Counted from the first letter of the stretch, positions 46,194 through 58,054 are shown. The stretch is DNA of 64,000 nt from Curvularia sp. ZM96 (GCA_022457065.1 JAJGBQ010000003.1:1798001-1862000); one strand, 5' to 3'. A program made the numbers and translations. Notes: generated from the letters alone by a model not told the origin.

Positions 46194-49100
46194 ATGGGTC
46201 GTCCAAAGAGAGGTAAATTATGCGCTCACGTCCTCCCCGTCTCTGCTCCTGCACCTGCATCTGTCCATGCTGTCGCCCGTCCAACAAACAGTAGCTAATG
46301 TTGCGCCCGTCTACAGTGCTCTCCTTCATGTCACAATGGGGTGGCGGCATACCAAACAACTCGCACAAAAACCCTTCCTCGGCTGGTCCCTCCCCAGGCT
46401 CCATGTCGCCCGCCGCTCCACCTTCCCCTTCAACCAGACAGCCCGCTGCCTCACCCAATCTCGCCCAGTCCGCCACCGCACTCGAGGCCTACAACAACGA
46501 GCGCCCACCGTCGAGGACGGCTGGGCGCGAGCGCAGCGACTCCAGAGCCTCTGTACGCCCCATGTCCATGATCCAGACATACCAGCCACCCGTTATGGAA
46601 GTGAGCCAGGACACATTGCCTGAGCTCCAGCGCATCTTCACGTTCCTCAACAGCCATTCAAATAAGCTCTACCAGGAAGGCTACTTCCTCAAGTTTCACG
46701 ATACCGACTCTCGTACGTCAGCCCCTTCTTTCAAGGCTGCTGAGCTCGTGGTACTGACAACATGCAGGTGGCCGTCCCGCCGCAGATCGGAGGTGGCAAG
46801 AATACTTTGTCCAGCTTGTAGGCACCATTCTCTCGCTGTGGGATGCGAGTGCCCTCGACCGTGTCGGAGGAGAGGGTGAAGTGATACCCACCTTCATCAA
46901 CCTGACAGACGCCGCGATTCACATGGTGATTTCCATACCTGCTCTCGCCTACACATAACATGACTAACCTAGTCAGATCCCCTCCATGACCCTCAAAGAC
47001 GGCAAAAAGCTCGACAACATTCTGAGCGTGTCCACAGCTGCCAGCAACAAGTACCTCTTCCATTTCGACTCGTACCACGCCCTAACCCAGTGGACCGCCG
47101 GCATCCGCCTAGCCATGTTTGAGCACACCACACTTTCCGAGGCATACACTGGCGCATTGATTGCAGGAAAGGGCAAATCACTCAACAACATCCGCGTATT
47201 GCTAGACCGACAGTGCGCAAAGTACGAGGACTGGGTCCGCGTGCGCTTTGGAGCAGGCACTCCATGGCGCCGTTGCTGGTGCGTTGTGTCACCGCCGGAC
47301 GAAAAAGAGTGGCTCAAGTTGCAGAAACTGCAAAAGAAGGGCAGTGCTTACGAGCGACCACCTGTCTTGAAAGGCGACATCAAATTCTACGATACCAAAA
47401 AGGTCACCAAGAAAACAAAGGCCATTGCCACAGTCAAGGATGCATACTCCTGCTATGCCATATACCCACAATCGAAAAACCTCATCGACCAATCCACCCT
47501 GGTCAAGATTGAGGGCAAGATCACGGTGCACTCGACTCCGGAGAACACGACCGAAGGCTTCGTCTTTGTTCTGCCAGAATCACGGCCCGCCATTTCAGGT
47601 TTCGAAATCATGCTCCAGTTTCTTTTCCCCGTCTTTGACACTTTCTCGCTCTACGGACGGCCTAAAAAGCTCATTGCCGATGTCCTTGACAGCCGGGGAT
47701 TGATGTTTGCCATGCCGTCGGATCGCCGTTACGGATACTTGGAGATGTGGGACGTTGTGGGTTTGATCAACACCGAGGGCAGCGACAAATGGTCAGAGCG
47801 TCAGTGGAGAAAGCAGCTGAAAGATCTCACATCGACTCGCATGATGGCCTCAGGTTCTGACGCAGGCTCTATCCGCAACCGGGCCAGCCGCAGGAACACT
47901 GTGGGCCGAGCCGGCTTCACCCCTCGCGGCTTACGTTTCGAGGATCATGGCTCTGTCCGCTCAAGCCCATCCACACGCCAGTCGTCCCCAACAAGGAGAG
48001 CGCATCAAGATCTTGAAGTGCAAGCGCCGCGCCGTGTGGGAACTGCACCGGCTGTCGCAGACCCATCTGGCACACCGCGTCATCAACGCTCCGTATCGGA
48101 GCAAGTCAACGGTCGCGGCCAGATAACGCCATCCAAATTTGTGCCTGATCAGGCATCGATCGATGATGAAAATCCGCCAACGCCGCCTGAACATCGTATA
48201 TTCAACGTGACTCCCCAGAACGGAACCCCCCAAAATGGAGCTGTACAGCCATACGACAGCTCTGATTACGATGAAAGCCCGTCAAGGGAGCCACGCGACC
48301 TACCATCGCCTCCTACAGACTTGACCGCTCCGCCTCAGGGTTACGTCGATCTCCCTCCAACCCAGGAGCATGCCGCTTACCAGAAGCCACCTGTCCGACC
48401 CAATATTCCCACAACGAAACCGAACCCAGCTGTCGACTCTGCTACATTGCAGCAGATGGCTGATGCCGTACACGCGCCATTGCAGCCTGGTGTCGTTGCT
48501 TGGAGAGGCCAAGAGACTATTCACAGTAGGCGAAGCGGTGATTATGGTGACCAAGGTCAGGCCATGAGCCTTGGTGTCCATTCGAGGCCGCCTCCAGCCA
48601 ACCAAAACTCTGGCAATCGTCTGTCTACCATTCCTGCGTCGCCTTACATTGAGCATTCAGAGTTTGTCGACCCCCCAGCTACTTATCAGCCGGTTCCTCC
48701 GCCTGTCCCAGAACATAGTGAGTTGCCACAGCAGTCTGAAAGCCAAGAGCTTCCTTTCCGCCCACATCTAGAAAACGTCGGCATTCCACGCAAACCAGTG
48801 CCAGGTCCGTCTCCCCTCGCCTCGAAAGAGGATGACACCCTCTCGACCAATAGCTCAAGACTCGACAGTTTACAAAACGACGTGATTGATCCCGAAGCGC
48901 TCGATGCCCTCAACATGGCCCAGGCAACGTTGGCCCGCCGGTCAAGCATGTCGAGCAGTCACTACGAAGACGATGCCGTTTCTACATCCACACCAGACTA
49001 CGCTAGCATTGCTGAAGAAGAATCCCGGCCTCCTCCACGCGCTCTACCTCAAAGGCGCGAGGACCGCCCCAGAAGTGGCGTGTTGACATTCGTTGGAGAC

Positions 49101-50405
49101 CCCAACGTGAAGGGCCCTGCTGATCAAGATCCACACGGATACAAATCTATCCTAGACCCAGCTCAAGCACCAACTGAAGTGCCAAGCATTGACTTTGGAC
49201 CAACCTACGCTTTGGACTTCAACGAAAAGCGACCGAGCACTAGTGGAACCATGACACAGATGCTGCATGACGGGGGTGCCTCGCGGTCCAAAGAAAATCT
49301 TGCGACAACTCCAAACGAGCAAAAAAGGGCTTCGTACATTTCTGGAGCTAGTGGGCCTCATACGCATAGTGGACCCAACTCCCCACAGGTTAATGATTCA
49401 AGACAAGTGCCCTGGCAGCCGGCTATGCCCTCAAACCATCAGTCGGATAAGCAAAAGCTGGATCCGCAGGATTGGGTAGTGCACCGTGCCTCCCTGCAGC
49501 AGCCCAAGATGTACGGACATGGGAGAAGCAAGTCGCACACGCCTCCGCCTTTCAGTCGCACTCACTCTGGAGACTGGAGCCAAGCACAGCGTCCTATCCA
49601 GGAATCTGCAGGGATCGTCCGCACTCCCAGCCGCCCGTTGAGCTGCGGGGCCGAAACACTACTTGATCAACGTCCCACGACGCTGTCAGCGAGAGAACAA
49701 GAACAGGTGGCACGAATGACAAAAACGCCTCTCCTTGATCTCTCACAAACCCCCAAGAAGCTGCAAAAGGAGCCTCCTACGGGATTGACGGGGCTGATTG
49801 ACAACCGCGAAAAGGAGAGGGCTGCTTCCAAGGTCAATCGTCAGAGTTATTCGTCAGCTATGCAGGTCGAGATTGACAGACGTATCCTGCAGAACCAGCA
49901 ACGACAAATCATGGAAGCCCAGCAGCGCCAGCAGCAGATGATGATGCAGCAACAATTGCAGCAGCAGCAGTTCGCCATAGCACAAAGTACCTATGCTCCA
50001 AGTATGATGGGAACGCCAAGCGGCATGGCAACACCAGGTGTAATGGGCGCCCCCAGCATGATGGGAACCCCCAGTGTTATGGGCACTCCCAGTGTCATGG
50101 GCATGCCAACAGGCCCCGGGACGCCATCAAACGTGTCCGTCATGGGTTACTCTACACCGAACCAGATGATGTATCAACAGCAATATTTCCCACAACAGGC
50201 ATCGACACCGTACATGCAAGTTCCTGGTGCCTGGACCACACCGACAGGGCAAGCTTCGCCAGCACAATACTTTCCTCAGCAGGGCTATGGCAATATGGGC
50301 CAGCAGCAACAGGCACCGACACAGGCCTATGGTGCAAGCTTTGACCAGGCCCGAGAGGCAGCAAGGCATTCGTACCACCAACAGCAAGGTCATTTTCGAC
50401 GGTGA
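46194..50405 (+). CDS. PH-domain protein of the Caf120/Skg3 family
   Basis: Large cytoplasmic or cortical protein; yeast Caf120 associates with CCR4-NOT and Skg3 localises to growth sites. Exons 46194-46212, 46317-46712, 46768-46925 and 46977-50405 give 1333 residues. The short first exon encodes MGRPKR and joins in frame. A PH domain spans about 110-235 (YQEGYFLKFHDTDSRGRP, RRWQEYFVQLVGTILSLWDA, YHALTQWTAGIRLAMFE), followed by a second PH-like region (TPWRRCWCVVSPPDEKEW, VFVLPESRPAISGFEIMLQF) to about 480. The remaining 850 residues are disordered and rich in Pro, Ser and Gln. Near the C-terminus are a Gln/Met-rich helix (RQQQMMMQQQLQQQQF) and short tandem repeats of the form MGTPSVMGTPSVMG. 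The family call rests on the double PH region and length. Confidence 0.82.
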
Positions 50406-51189
50406 ACGAATCCCGGCTCACAAAAGCAACTGAGAACCTTTAGGCTCGATTCTAATTATAATATTCCAATTGGATAGACGGAAACCGTTGATTGTATATT
50501 TTCCCTTTTCCTTTGTTTTCTTTTGTCATACATTCGGCGCATGCCATCATGGCCTCAATGCATATAGGAGTTTGCGTCTGGATAGAAAATTTGCATAGGA
50601 AGATGGGAGTGGGTGGGATTTACTTTGTTGGTCTTAGACTGCATTTCCTTTTCCTTTTGTCTTTGCTTTATTAGTAATTTTACCTACTTGTCGTGCTCAT
50701 TATCAAAAATACACGTTATTTGCCCTTTTGTGTATAACTTATCTTATGACGTAATGATGCTTACGAGCTGCTGACTAGGGATTTTTGTTCCAACCTCGCC
50801 TGGTATACGCAAGAAGAAACAATCGGGAATACAGACAAGAGAAGCGCTCATTGTGCCATTTGCAGTACCGAGCAGTGGTGCTTACGACCAAGGCTACAAG
50901 AGAGATATAGTGGGGGCGGGGTCAGCATTTGAATTCGATCTACTTGTTTTCTTTTGCAAGATACCTCGGAACACGACCAGGTAGTGGGGCAAGAACGTGC
51001 GTGTCCCTCACTCTTCGGGTGAAGAAAAAGGAACCCATGGAATGCTGTTCGTTTACCCCTCTGTTTCGCGCAGTTTCCGATGTGCCTAGCATTCCCCCTC
51101 ACGACAAGCCTCCTCCATGCCTGCTTCCGGCCCGACGGATGCTCGCAAGCACATGGATACGCGTCCATTTATGTTCGGGATGGAAAAGC
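50406..51189. other. Intergenic region between convergent Caf120-like and EthD-like genes
   Basis: Two 3' ends, moderately AT-rich. No additional gene recognised. Confidence 0.55.
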
Positions 51190-51501
51190 CTAACCACTTC
51201 CAATAATACCGCCGTGAACCAGTACCGGAGGTTCCGTATAGTAATTCTTCAAATCGTCAACGAGCTCCTTGGTACCGGGATCCTGCATCCCCTTTCCAAA
51301 CGCCTCGTGGCTCTCCCAAGTCATTATGACCGTGTAGGCGTAGGGTCCGTCGGCATTGAGTTCAGACACGACCCAGGATTTTAGACCGTGCTTTTTCCAG
51401 ACTTTGTCGCACATAGGCATGTGTGTGTTTAGGTAGTATTCTTTGTTGAATGTGGCGCCTTCTTTGCGCGGGTAGAGAATGATGATGGTTGCGCCGGCCA
51501 T
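51190..51501 (-). CDS. EthD-family dimeric alpha/beta barrel protein
   Basis: Single exon, 103 residues. The family (EthD/REDY-like, ferredoxin-like alpha+beta barrel) includes proteins linked to ether degradation and small cyclases or monooxygenases; function here is unknown. The sequence shows the typical first strand ATIIILYPRKEGATFNKEYY, LNTHMPMCDKVWKKHGLKSW with its conserved His in the LNTHMPM motif, a central YAYTVIMTWESHEAFGKGM, and the last strand PPVLVHGGIIG. Length matches the single-domain form. It stands alone at the edge of the gene-poor region. Confidence 0.85.
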   Translation of the reverse strand: MAGATIIILYPRKEGATFNKEYYLNTHMPMCDKVWKKHGLKSWVVSELNADGPYAYTVIMTWESHEAFGKGMQDPGTKELVDDLKNYYTEPPVLVHGGIIGSG

Positions 51502-54084
51502 TGTGATTGTGGCTTGATATAAAGAGGGAAAGTGTAGTGTGAGGTCGGACTGGTGTTATGAGAGACCTCCGCGGCCTGCAGTCGTTGTTGCCTTTATACC
51601 TTGGTCCGTCGGTCTCCCCCACTACAACAACCCCACTTTGCCCACCTTTTTTCGATTGCATGACTTTTGTACAGGCATGTGCCTCGTCATATTAGGATTG
51701 ATTTGTAAGTACGGATTACTTTCTGGCCTAAATGGGAATAGGGCGGCGATTTACGGTCTTATCGACAAGAAGTGCGGGACTTGGCGGTCTTATACCTACT
51801 TTGGGCTTCTAGTATGATTACAAGCCGCTGCAAGCTTACACCTACTCTGGATGATTAGTTGGATTATAAAACACGGGATAGTAGTTAGGCCGGAGTGATG
51901 ACCACCAGCTCTCTGTGACAACTAGGCTAGAGGATCGGGTGTTGATGTATGGAGCGTTACTGAATGATTACGGTGGGATTTTGTTGATCCGCTGATGGAA
52001 AGGACGAGGAAATAGTCGACTCAGAGTAAACATCACTCTCTCGCTTGCTGCTAGGTACTGGGATTAAATGCTGTGGTTCGTATTATTTACCATTGTCTTC
52101 CAGTAAGTTAAACGTCCAGTTGTTGACTCTACACAGAGGCGACTTAGTGTACCCATGATACTTGGAGAGGGAATCGCACTTGAACTCCCAGGTCAACCTA
52201 CACTGCTGGTCATATGCGCAGTTCAGCATTCGAAAGCACTTCAAGAACGACTACTTCCGAAATGCTCTGCCTGCTCACCTGTCCCATTCCGCGCAATCAG
52301 GCTGTCCTTGACTACCACGGTTCTCCGCGCTCCTTTCTTCAAAGGGCGTTCTGGTGACCAGATATTTGCTTTTGGGACATCCTTCTGCAACCCAGCTGTC
52401 TTGACGTCGCCTCATATCCATGGTGCGGAACGCCTTTTTGGTCTCGCCCATATGTACGCCATTCTGTCCATGCCGTTCAGTCTTATGCCAACGGCAGTAT
52501 GCGTTTCTTCCGTGAACCCGGTGGTGGGAAAATCTAGCGGTGCCCATCGCATGGCGTCTCGTGGGCGTATTGGCATCAGCGCGATGCTCATTTGTTAAGT
52601 GACAGCCATTTCTTTGATAAAGGGGTCAATGCCTGCATTTTCATATCATCGGGGAAGTATCGACTTGGTGACACGGCCCTCTTCTTCGTGTGCACAATCT
52701 GTCAGCTTGAAGTGAAGATCGGTATCCTGACCTAAGTATGTGTCTGACAGTGCGCCGTCATCAATGATACAAGAAAGTCCGGACTCGAAGAAGAGTTGTA
52801 GAGTCGGGAAGAGAGTGTTGAGAGTCCACTAAACGATTTCTGGTTACGACTAGCCTTGATTGATCTTGACATCTGGTATTGGCTGGACGTACTCTCGTTG
52901 ACGATTTGTTCGGCCGGCACCATACCGAACTTGGCTGTATGTACATAACGTCCTAAAAAATATTCACAGTGGGTGCATTAAGAAGGTTTTGATCGGTCAT
53001 ACATCGGATGGGTAGAAGTCGGCCTAATAGCCTCGCGATCCCAACTTACTGGGCACTTTCTCCTTGAAGCTCCAGTAATCTATCCCCCAACTAAGCTTGG
53101 CTGATTTCTTTCCCCCCTGACCCACTGTGAATACTTCCAGGACGCCATGTAAATACTTGTTGTGTCGGAGAAAAAAGGGGACTTTCTCTGCGCGTCCCTA
53201 CCGTTGTGGCATCGGATGCTCTTTCTTCGCCATCCTTCTTCAAGGCCTCGCTGGTCTCTTCGCGGCGCAGCAAAGGCACCCAAAGGAAGCGCTTGTCTAT
53301 TACGTACATATTTATTATCTAAGCTTATCTAAGCGCTAAGTAACGTAACAACTTGTCTGTCTAACTACCAAGCTGCTGAACGCGTGTACAGTGCTTTGAC
53401 CACGAACTTCATCAATTAGATTAAGTCTTTATTGGCTCATGAGAAACCGTAGGGATAGCAGGATAGGTGATATGAAAAGAAGAGATCTTAATAGCTTCTA
53501 GTAGTTTACACAAGAATCTATCGTACACGAGATGCCCCTCTAAACTTCCATAAGAAGTACATCCTGTATGTGGTTAAGAGGCGATTGAACTTTAGCCCAT
53601 GGTCACGTGTGTCCATGTGCACGAGCACACTACCTAACCTTATATCTACTTTAGGCTAGCGAATAGGTAGGGGTAGACCAGAGGTAGAGTAGCCTTATGT
53701 AAGATCTAAACCTATCCTAATCTATCCGGTAACCTAACTTACTTATACATGCTAAACTCATTAAATTCTGACTAAGCTAAGCCAGGCAAGGTGAAGGTGT
53801 CCCAGCTTAGACTGGATTGGACTAAGTTGGACAGAATCCTGACAGCACTAAGATAGAAAATCACTAGACCAGCTCACTGGTAATTTTCCTAATTGATACA
53901 CGACCGTTTACTACCAATCTCTCTCCTCTATGCTCGTGCTGTACTTGATTAAGTATTTCTTTTTCATTTTTTCACTAATGGCTCGCCTGTGGCGATTGGC
54001 CTATCAAAAGGTATTACAAGAAAAGGCAGGCCACCCCTCAGCCCACCAAAAATCAAAGAGTACCTGATTACGGAGTAAGTATAA
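51502..54084. other. Gene-poor region before the MITE
   Basis: About 2.6 kb with lower gene signal than anything to the left. The only long open frame is at 52155-52598, described separately. AT content rises from about 53300 and TpA-rich stretches appear from 53620, suggesting old RIP-touched DNA. No RNA gene recognised. Confidence 0.5.
52155..52598 (+). other. Unassigned 147-codon open frame (possible gene relic, strand uncertain)
   Basis: An ATG-initiated open frame of 147 codons lies on the plus strand, and the minus strand across the same interval is also largely open, with a stop mid-way. Codons look more ordered than in the flanking DNA. I recognise no domain on either strand, and no clear promoter, signal peptide or introns are visible. 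It could be a relic of a former gene or chance. Confidence 0.2.
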
Positions 54085-54093
54085 TACTCTGAC
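54085..54093 (+). repeat. Left target-site duplication of the MITE
   Basis: The nine bases TACTCTGAC directly precede the left inverted repeat and recur exactly at 54689-54697 directly after the right one. Confidence 0.85.
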
Positions 54094-54688
54094 GGCTGCT
54101 GAGATTTGTCCCCAAGGTTTTGAGATTTGTCCCCAAGATGAGATTTGTCCCCAACGCTAGTGCTAGTGTAAACCTTCTCCCCAACTTAGCTTAGCGTGTA
54201 ATCTTCGAATCCGCCATCTCCGCAATATCAACAGATGTCTACTGCAGGTAAACACCTATAGAACTAGTGGAGGCGCGGAATATGGCTCTTGCCACGCAAG
54301 GACTCTTCGCTTCTTACACACCAACTGTGGCTTGGAACTATCACTTTGGAGACATAGAAGCTTTCTATGCTGAGAGATTCGCACAAGTTGACGCTCAGAA
54401 CGCACTTGTCGAGCGTGAAGATGCACCCACGCAGTGGCCTAAACGTGCTGCAGCAGTCGCGGCTTCTAAAGCCTGGAAAAGCCTTGGCCCGCGTAAGAAA
54501 CGAAGGCGTCAATAGATGATAGATCTGGCAATATATCTAGTCGAAGCGCAGCCCCCTTCACACGAATCTATGCCTAAAAGGATAGAATACTGTAATATGT
54601 TTGGCGCTAGTGAAGATATAGCTAGCGTTGGGGACAAATCTCATCTTGGGGACAAATCTCAAAACCTTGGGGACAAATCTCAGCAGCC
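54094..54688. mobile_element. 595-bp MITE with perfect 67-bp terminal inverted repeats (Mutator-like candidate)
   Basis: The left terminus (54094-54160) and right terminus (54622-54688) are exact reverse complements over 67 bp, beginning GGCTGCTGAGATTTGTCCCC. Each arm contains three copies of GAGATTTGTCCCCAA, separated by short spacers. A 9-bp duplication flanks the element. TIRs with a 9-bp duplication fit Mutator-like elements (usual 8-11 bp); Merlin-type (8-9 bp) is an alternative. No transposase is present, so it is non-autonomous. Identical arms and identical duplications suggest recent insertion and no RIP since. Confidence 0.85.
54282..54515 (+). CDS. Short open frame inside the MITE, basic C-terminus
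   Basis: 77 codons from the ATG at 54282, ending PRKKRRRQ, a basic tail like a nuclear localisation signal. The frame stays open upstream to about 54267, next to an AG, so it might be an exon fragment of the parent element. No family is recognised. It may be untranslated. Confidence 0.25.
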   Translation: MALATQGLFASYTPTVAWNYHFGDIEAFYAERFAQVDAQNALVEREDAPTQWPKRAAAVAASKAWKSLGPRKKRRRQ

Positions 54689-54697
54689 TACTCTGAC
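54689..54697 (+). repeat. Right target-site duplication of the MITE
   Basis: TACTCTGAC, identical to 54085-54093 and abutting the right inverted repeat. Confidence 0.85.
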
Positions 54698-55203
54698 AGG
54701 TGCCACGTAATCTTACTCTACACCTACCTCGATCGAAGCCCATATATGGCTCTAAGTCCAGTTAGCTCTTACAGAATACGAGTTATTAGTGATTAGATTG
54801 GGTAAGTTGTCGACGATCAACCGAGAAGACAGGCATGCCGAAAGTGACAAAAAGCTCGATGACACTGGTGTTCTCGATCCAACACGAGCCTACAAAACTC
54901 TAAAAAAGCGGTATGAAATCATTCAAGAGACCTGCCGTCCGTGCCATCGGTATAATAACGCTATTCGGGCCATCGGGTCACTCGGGTCATCGGAGCTATC
55001 CGTGAGCCATATTGACAACAGGATATATAAACCAGACAAATTCACTGCATTGTTGATTCATCCAACTCATCTTCTCACTTCCAACTCCAACCATTCTCCT
55101 GACATATACAAATCAGGTACAGTCTTACGACATTCACCAAACAGCGAACTTTTTCTCTGACATCAACATCTCAGCACAAAACCTTCCCTCCACAAATCCA
55201 ACC
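54698..55203. other. Promoter region of the secreted cysteine-rich protein gene
   Basis: About 500 bp between the MITE and the secreted protein start codon, so the MITE may influence the promoter. A TATATAAA-like box lies at 55022-55029, and a pyrimidine-rich CTCAC/CCAACTCC stretch at 55063-55100 fits a transcription start and leader. Confidence 0.5.
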
Positions 55204-55505
55204 ATGAAGTTCACTGCCGTTATTTCCGCCGCCCTTCTTGGAGCCGCTCCTGTCCTCGCAGGACAGAGGGGTTGGTGCCCTGGTGGGGATGCACGTTCCG
55301 TTGAAGCCGGATGTCGCGACAACGGTGTCCCCTTGGTATGACCTGTTGCTCCTTGGGTATACATCGCTTTGTTGAACTGACGCATTTGCATTAGGCCCAG
55401 GGTGCTCAGGGAACCTGTTGCGTGACTAGCCAGGCGGAGTACAGCAAGATGGTTGCGGTCTGCTTCGCCATCGGAAGAACCCCTCAATATGATGGCGTCT
55501 GCTAG
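55204..55505 (+). CDS. Small secreted cysteine-rich protein, effector candidate
   Basis: Exons 55204-55335 and 55395-55505, joined at a GTATGA donor and TTAG acceptor, give 80 residues. Residues 1-19 are a clear signal peptide (MKFTAVISAALLGAAPVLA). The mature part of about 61 residues has six Cys at 25, 37, 52, 53, 67 and 80, a C-C-CC-C-C order with spacings 11, 14, 0, 13 and 12, and the last residue is Cys. Such an order can form three disulphides, as in knottin-like folds, but the fold is not proven. I recognise no named effector. It lies between a recent MITE and RIP-degraded retroelements, a usual setting for fungal effectors. Function unknown. Confidence 0.82.
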
Positions 55506-55602
55506 ACAGCAGTAATGTCAGCTATGGCTCAGGTCAAGCATATTCACAAGCTGGCGTTGCATTGGAATCTGTTATAGCACCGCCAGGCTATCTCTCTTCG
55601 AA

Positions 55603-55692
55603 TATAGCGTCTTGGTCACCCCGCTGTACTTAGCTCTGGTCCATCTCTATAGCGTCTTGGTCACCCAGCTGTACTTAGCTCTGCTCCATCTC
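55603..55692 (+). repeat. 45-bp tandem duplication
   Basis: Units 55603-55647 and 55648-55692 differ at only two positions by eye (CCCCG against CCCAG, and GGTCC against GCTCC), and the start of a third unit follows. It lies about 100 bp after the stop codon of the secreted protein gene, so it could be in its 3' untranslated region. Confidence 0.85.
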
Positions 55693-56972
55693 TATAGGGA
55701 TCAATCAACTTATACCATTACTTTTGTGTCTTTAGCTGCTCTTTTATCTGGTTTGGGCCACTGAGGCCACTGCAGAATCAAAGGGGTAGAATCAGAGAGG
55801 CGAGTAGAGGCTAGATATTGAGAATACTGTCCTCGTGGGGACGAAATGGTAGCAACAAATACGTTGTGCTATTTCGCGACTCTATAGTGTTGATATAACA
55901 TGCAGAGTAATTATGGTTCAAAGTATATCGTGCAGTGACAATCTTCAAACACAACGCAACGAAAGGAAGGACAAGGGACCGACGATGTGACCAGAGACAC
56001 TCGCCTCCTGATGTTTATAACTAGAACTGACGAGCGAAGAGCCAAACTGCCATGCTTAGGTCCACAAGCTAAGAAAAGTGTTCAACAGAATGCTAGGCAT
56101 TTGGGGGAACACGTGCCACGGCGCCGAGGGTGCGCATTTTAAACCGATGGCTCTTCGTTGAAGCCAAAGTTTTCGTTTTCGCATCGCTGCAATTTGCCTC
56201 CTGGTTTATCAATCTCTTGCATTGATCATTCGTACCGGATACTAAAACTAGTAAGAATTCCTAGAGTGCACTCCGCGGAAGACCGTCTGACCACAGGCAA
56301 CAGACAAATAGCCTCCTTTTCTGTCACTGAACACCTCGCGTTTTCCCACCGAATCGTCGTCCACATGAGCGGCACAGTTTGGTTCCTGGGGAACGAACAC
56401 TATCTGGCCACAACAGACTCGTTTTGCCTCGATGCAGTGACACATTATTGGATTCTGTGCAAAACAGCTCGAGCGGCCCGTCATCACCATTAGTATTCAA
56501 ACTCATTCCCTGTAGATATGAAGACAATAGCATTGGCGCTTTAACTAGGTATTAGAACAGCAAACCCCTGTACACTCCACGTCCTACACAGAAACAGGCG
56601 GGTCTTCGCGTTATACACACAGCTAACTTTGCCTAGACAGGTCCTAAGCATTAACGCGTTCGTTGCGTGCCGGATACTTTCATTGCTCTAGACGCGCCTG
56701 TGGTCTGTGTTTACGTGCCTCCACCACTCTTGCAAGGGAAGCCTTAAAAGACCGCAAACAGTTTGCACCAGGCAGCCATGTATCCTTCAACAAGGACCTA
56801 TATGTCGTCTAAACGACCGAGATCGTCTAGCCTAGTAACTGTAAGGTCAGTACCTGCGTCGAAATAAATCCACGTTCTTGGTATTTAAAGTCTCCCCATT
56901 CGGTCTTTAAAGCACCAATTGATACGTGCTTCTTCTAAAGCCATTTCTTTTATCTAGATAATCAAGTTTGTA

Positions 56973-57056
56973 ATGAGAATCACTGCGGTATTAGCCATAA
57001 TGTTGACCGCTTCCTCGACGTCCTCGATTGCCGCTTCATCTGCTCGGCTCCCCTAA
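56973..57056 (+). pseudogene. Signal-peptide-like 27-codon frame, possible relic of a secreted protein gene
   Basis: The ATG at 56973 opens a short frame whose product MRITAVLAIMLTASSTSSIA looks like a secretion signal with an AxA-type cleavage region, and then stops at 57056. A TATTTAAA-like box and pyrimidine-rich leader lie about 90 bp upstream (56880-56887). Sequence after the stop has no convincing continuation. It could be a broken secreted protein gene or chance. Confidence 0.25.
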
Positions 57057-58054
57057 GTCTGATGCAGACGATTTAGTTTAGCATACTTCCTACGGGCCAA
57101 GTTATTTGCCTGGGAATTAGAAACAAGCCTGGCAATGCGTGGCAGGCCAAACCATCTAAGATTGATGTCAAACCTCCGAGAATTTGGCAAAACTTTGCAA
57201 AGCGAGCCCATCCATCTTTTTTCAGGCCACCTAAGGCTGCCCAGTGGATCTATCCCCGAATCCCCGCACCACACTAGCTCCCGAGAGAACCGATCATTGT
57301 GATCAGGCTCTACCTCCGATGCCCGCCAATGTGCACCAAGGCGAAATGCTTTTTGTCACACTAATGGCTTATTGCCCTATGGTGGTTCTATGAGACAGTC
57401 TAACACACCTGACCCATAGGGGTCTTCCTAGCTTCTAGAATGATCAAGAATTGACATGAAGATCAAGGACACTATTCCATTCACGTAACCAACCTATGAA
57501 AGAGTGTTACAAGTAACAAGAAGGATCTTCCCCTTGACGCGAGGTGACGAGGTTGAGGACCAACCACGTCCGCGTCAGAAGGTAACGGCCATCGCGGGGC
57601 TTAGAGTCACGTGATGTGCTATCCCGCCAAGGCTGGCCATCTAAGATGGCAGTGCATGAAGGGATAGCAGCGCTATCCTAAACCTCCCGCTAAGATAGAA
57701 TAGATAGGATGGCAGGACTAGAAGTAATAGGTATAAGAATAGGTTAGATTTTATTATTATACTTGTTATAGTTAACTCTTATAAGTTCTTCTCTTATATA
57801 AATTAATACTTAGTTATTCTATTGTTATAGAATTAATTATTACTTTTATACTATTAGTTAAACTTTGATAACTTCTCTCTACTACGAATCGCTAGACAAC
57901 AATCGCACGGTTTACTTAATATACTGTCTCGCCCTAACCTGGACCGAGACTAGGTAAGTATTCCCCTACCCCGTGTAGACCCTATATAACACTTTAACCA
58001 CCCACGGATTCTATAGAAGAATTTAACTAATAGTACGCCCGATTAAGATTTAAG

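Larger units (their letters stand above)
55506..57599. other. Gene-poor region downstream of the secreted protein gene
   Basis: About 2.1 kb with no supported gene apart from the signal-peptide-like fragment at 56973. It includes a 45-bp tandem duplication. Base composition is still mixed, and the sharp change to TpA-rich sequence comes near 57660. Confidence 0.5.

Noticed and set aside
54789..55160. 123-codon open frame upstream of the secreted protein gene
   Set aside because: It runs through the apparent TATA box and leader of the secreted protein gene and has no recognisable protein features.
57053..57274. 73-codon minus-strand open frame near the start of the AT-rich zone
   Set aside because: No domain or signal, and it overlaps the plus-strand signal-peptide fragment; most likely chance.
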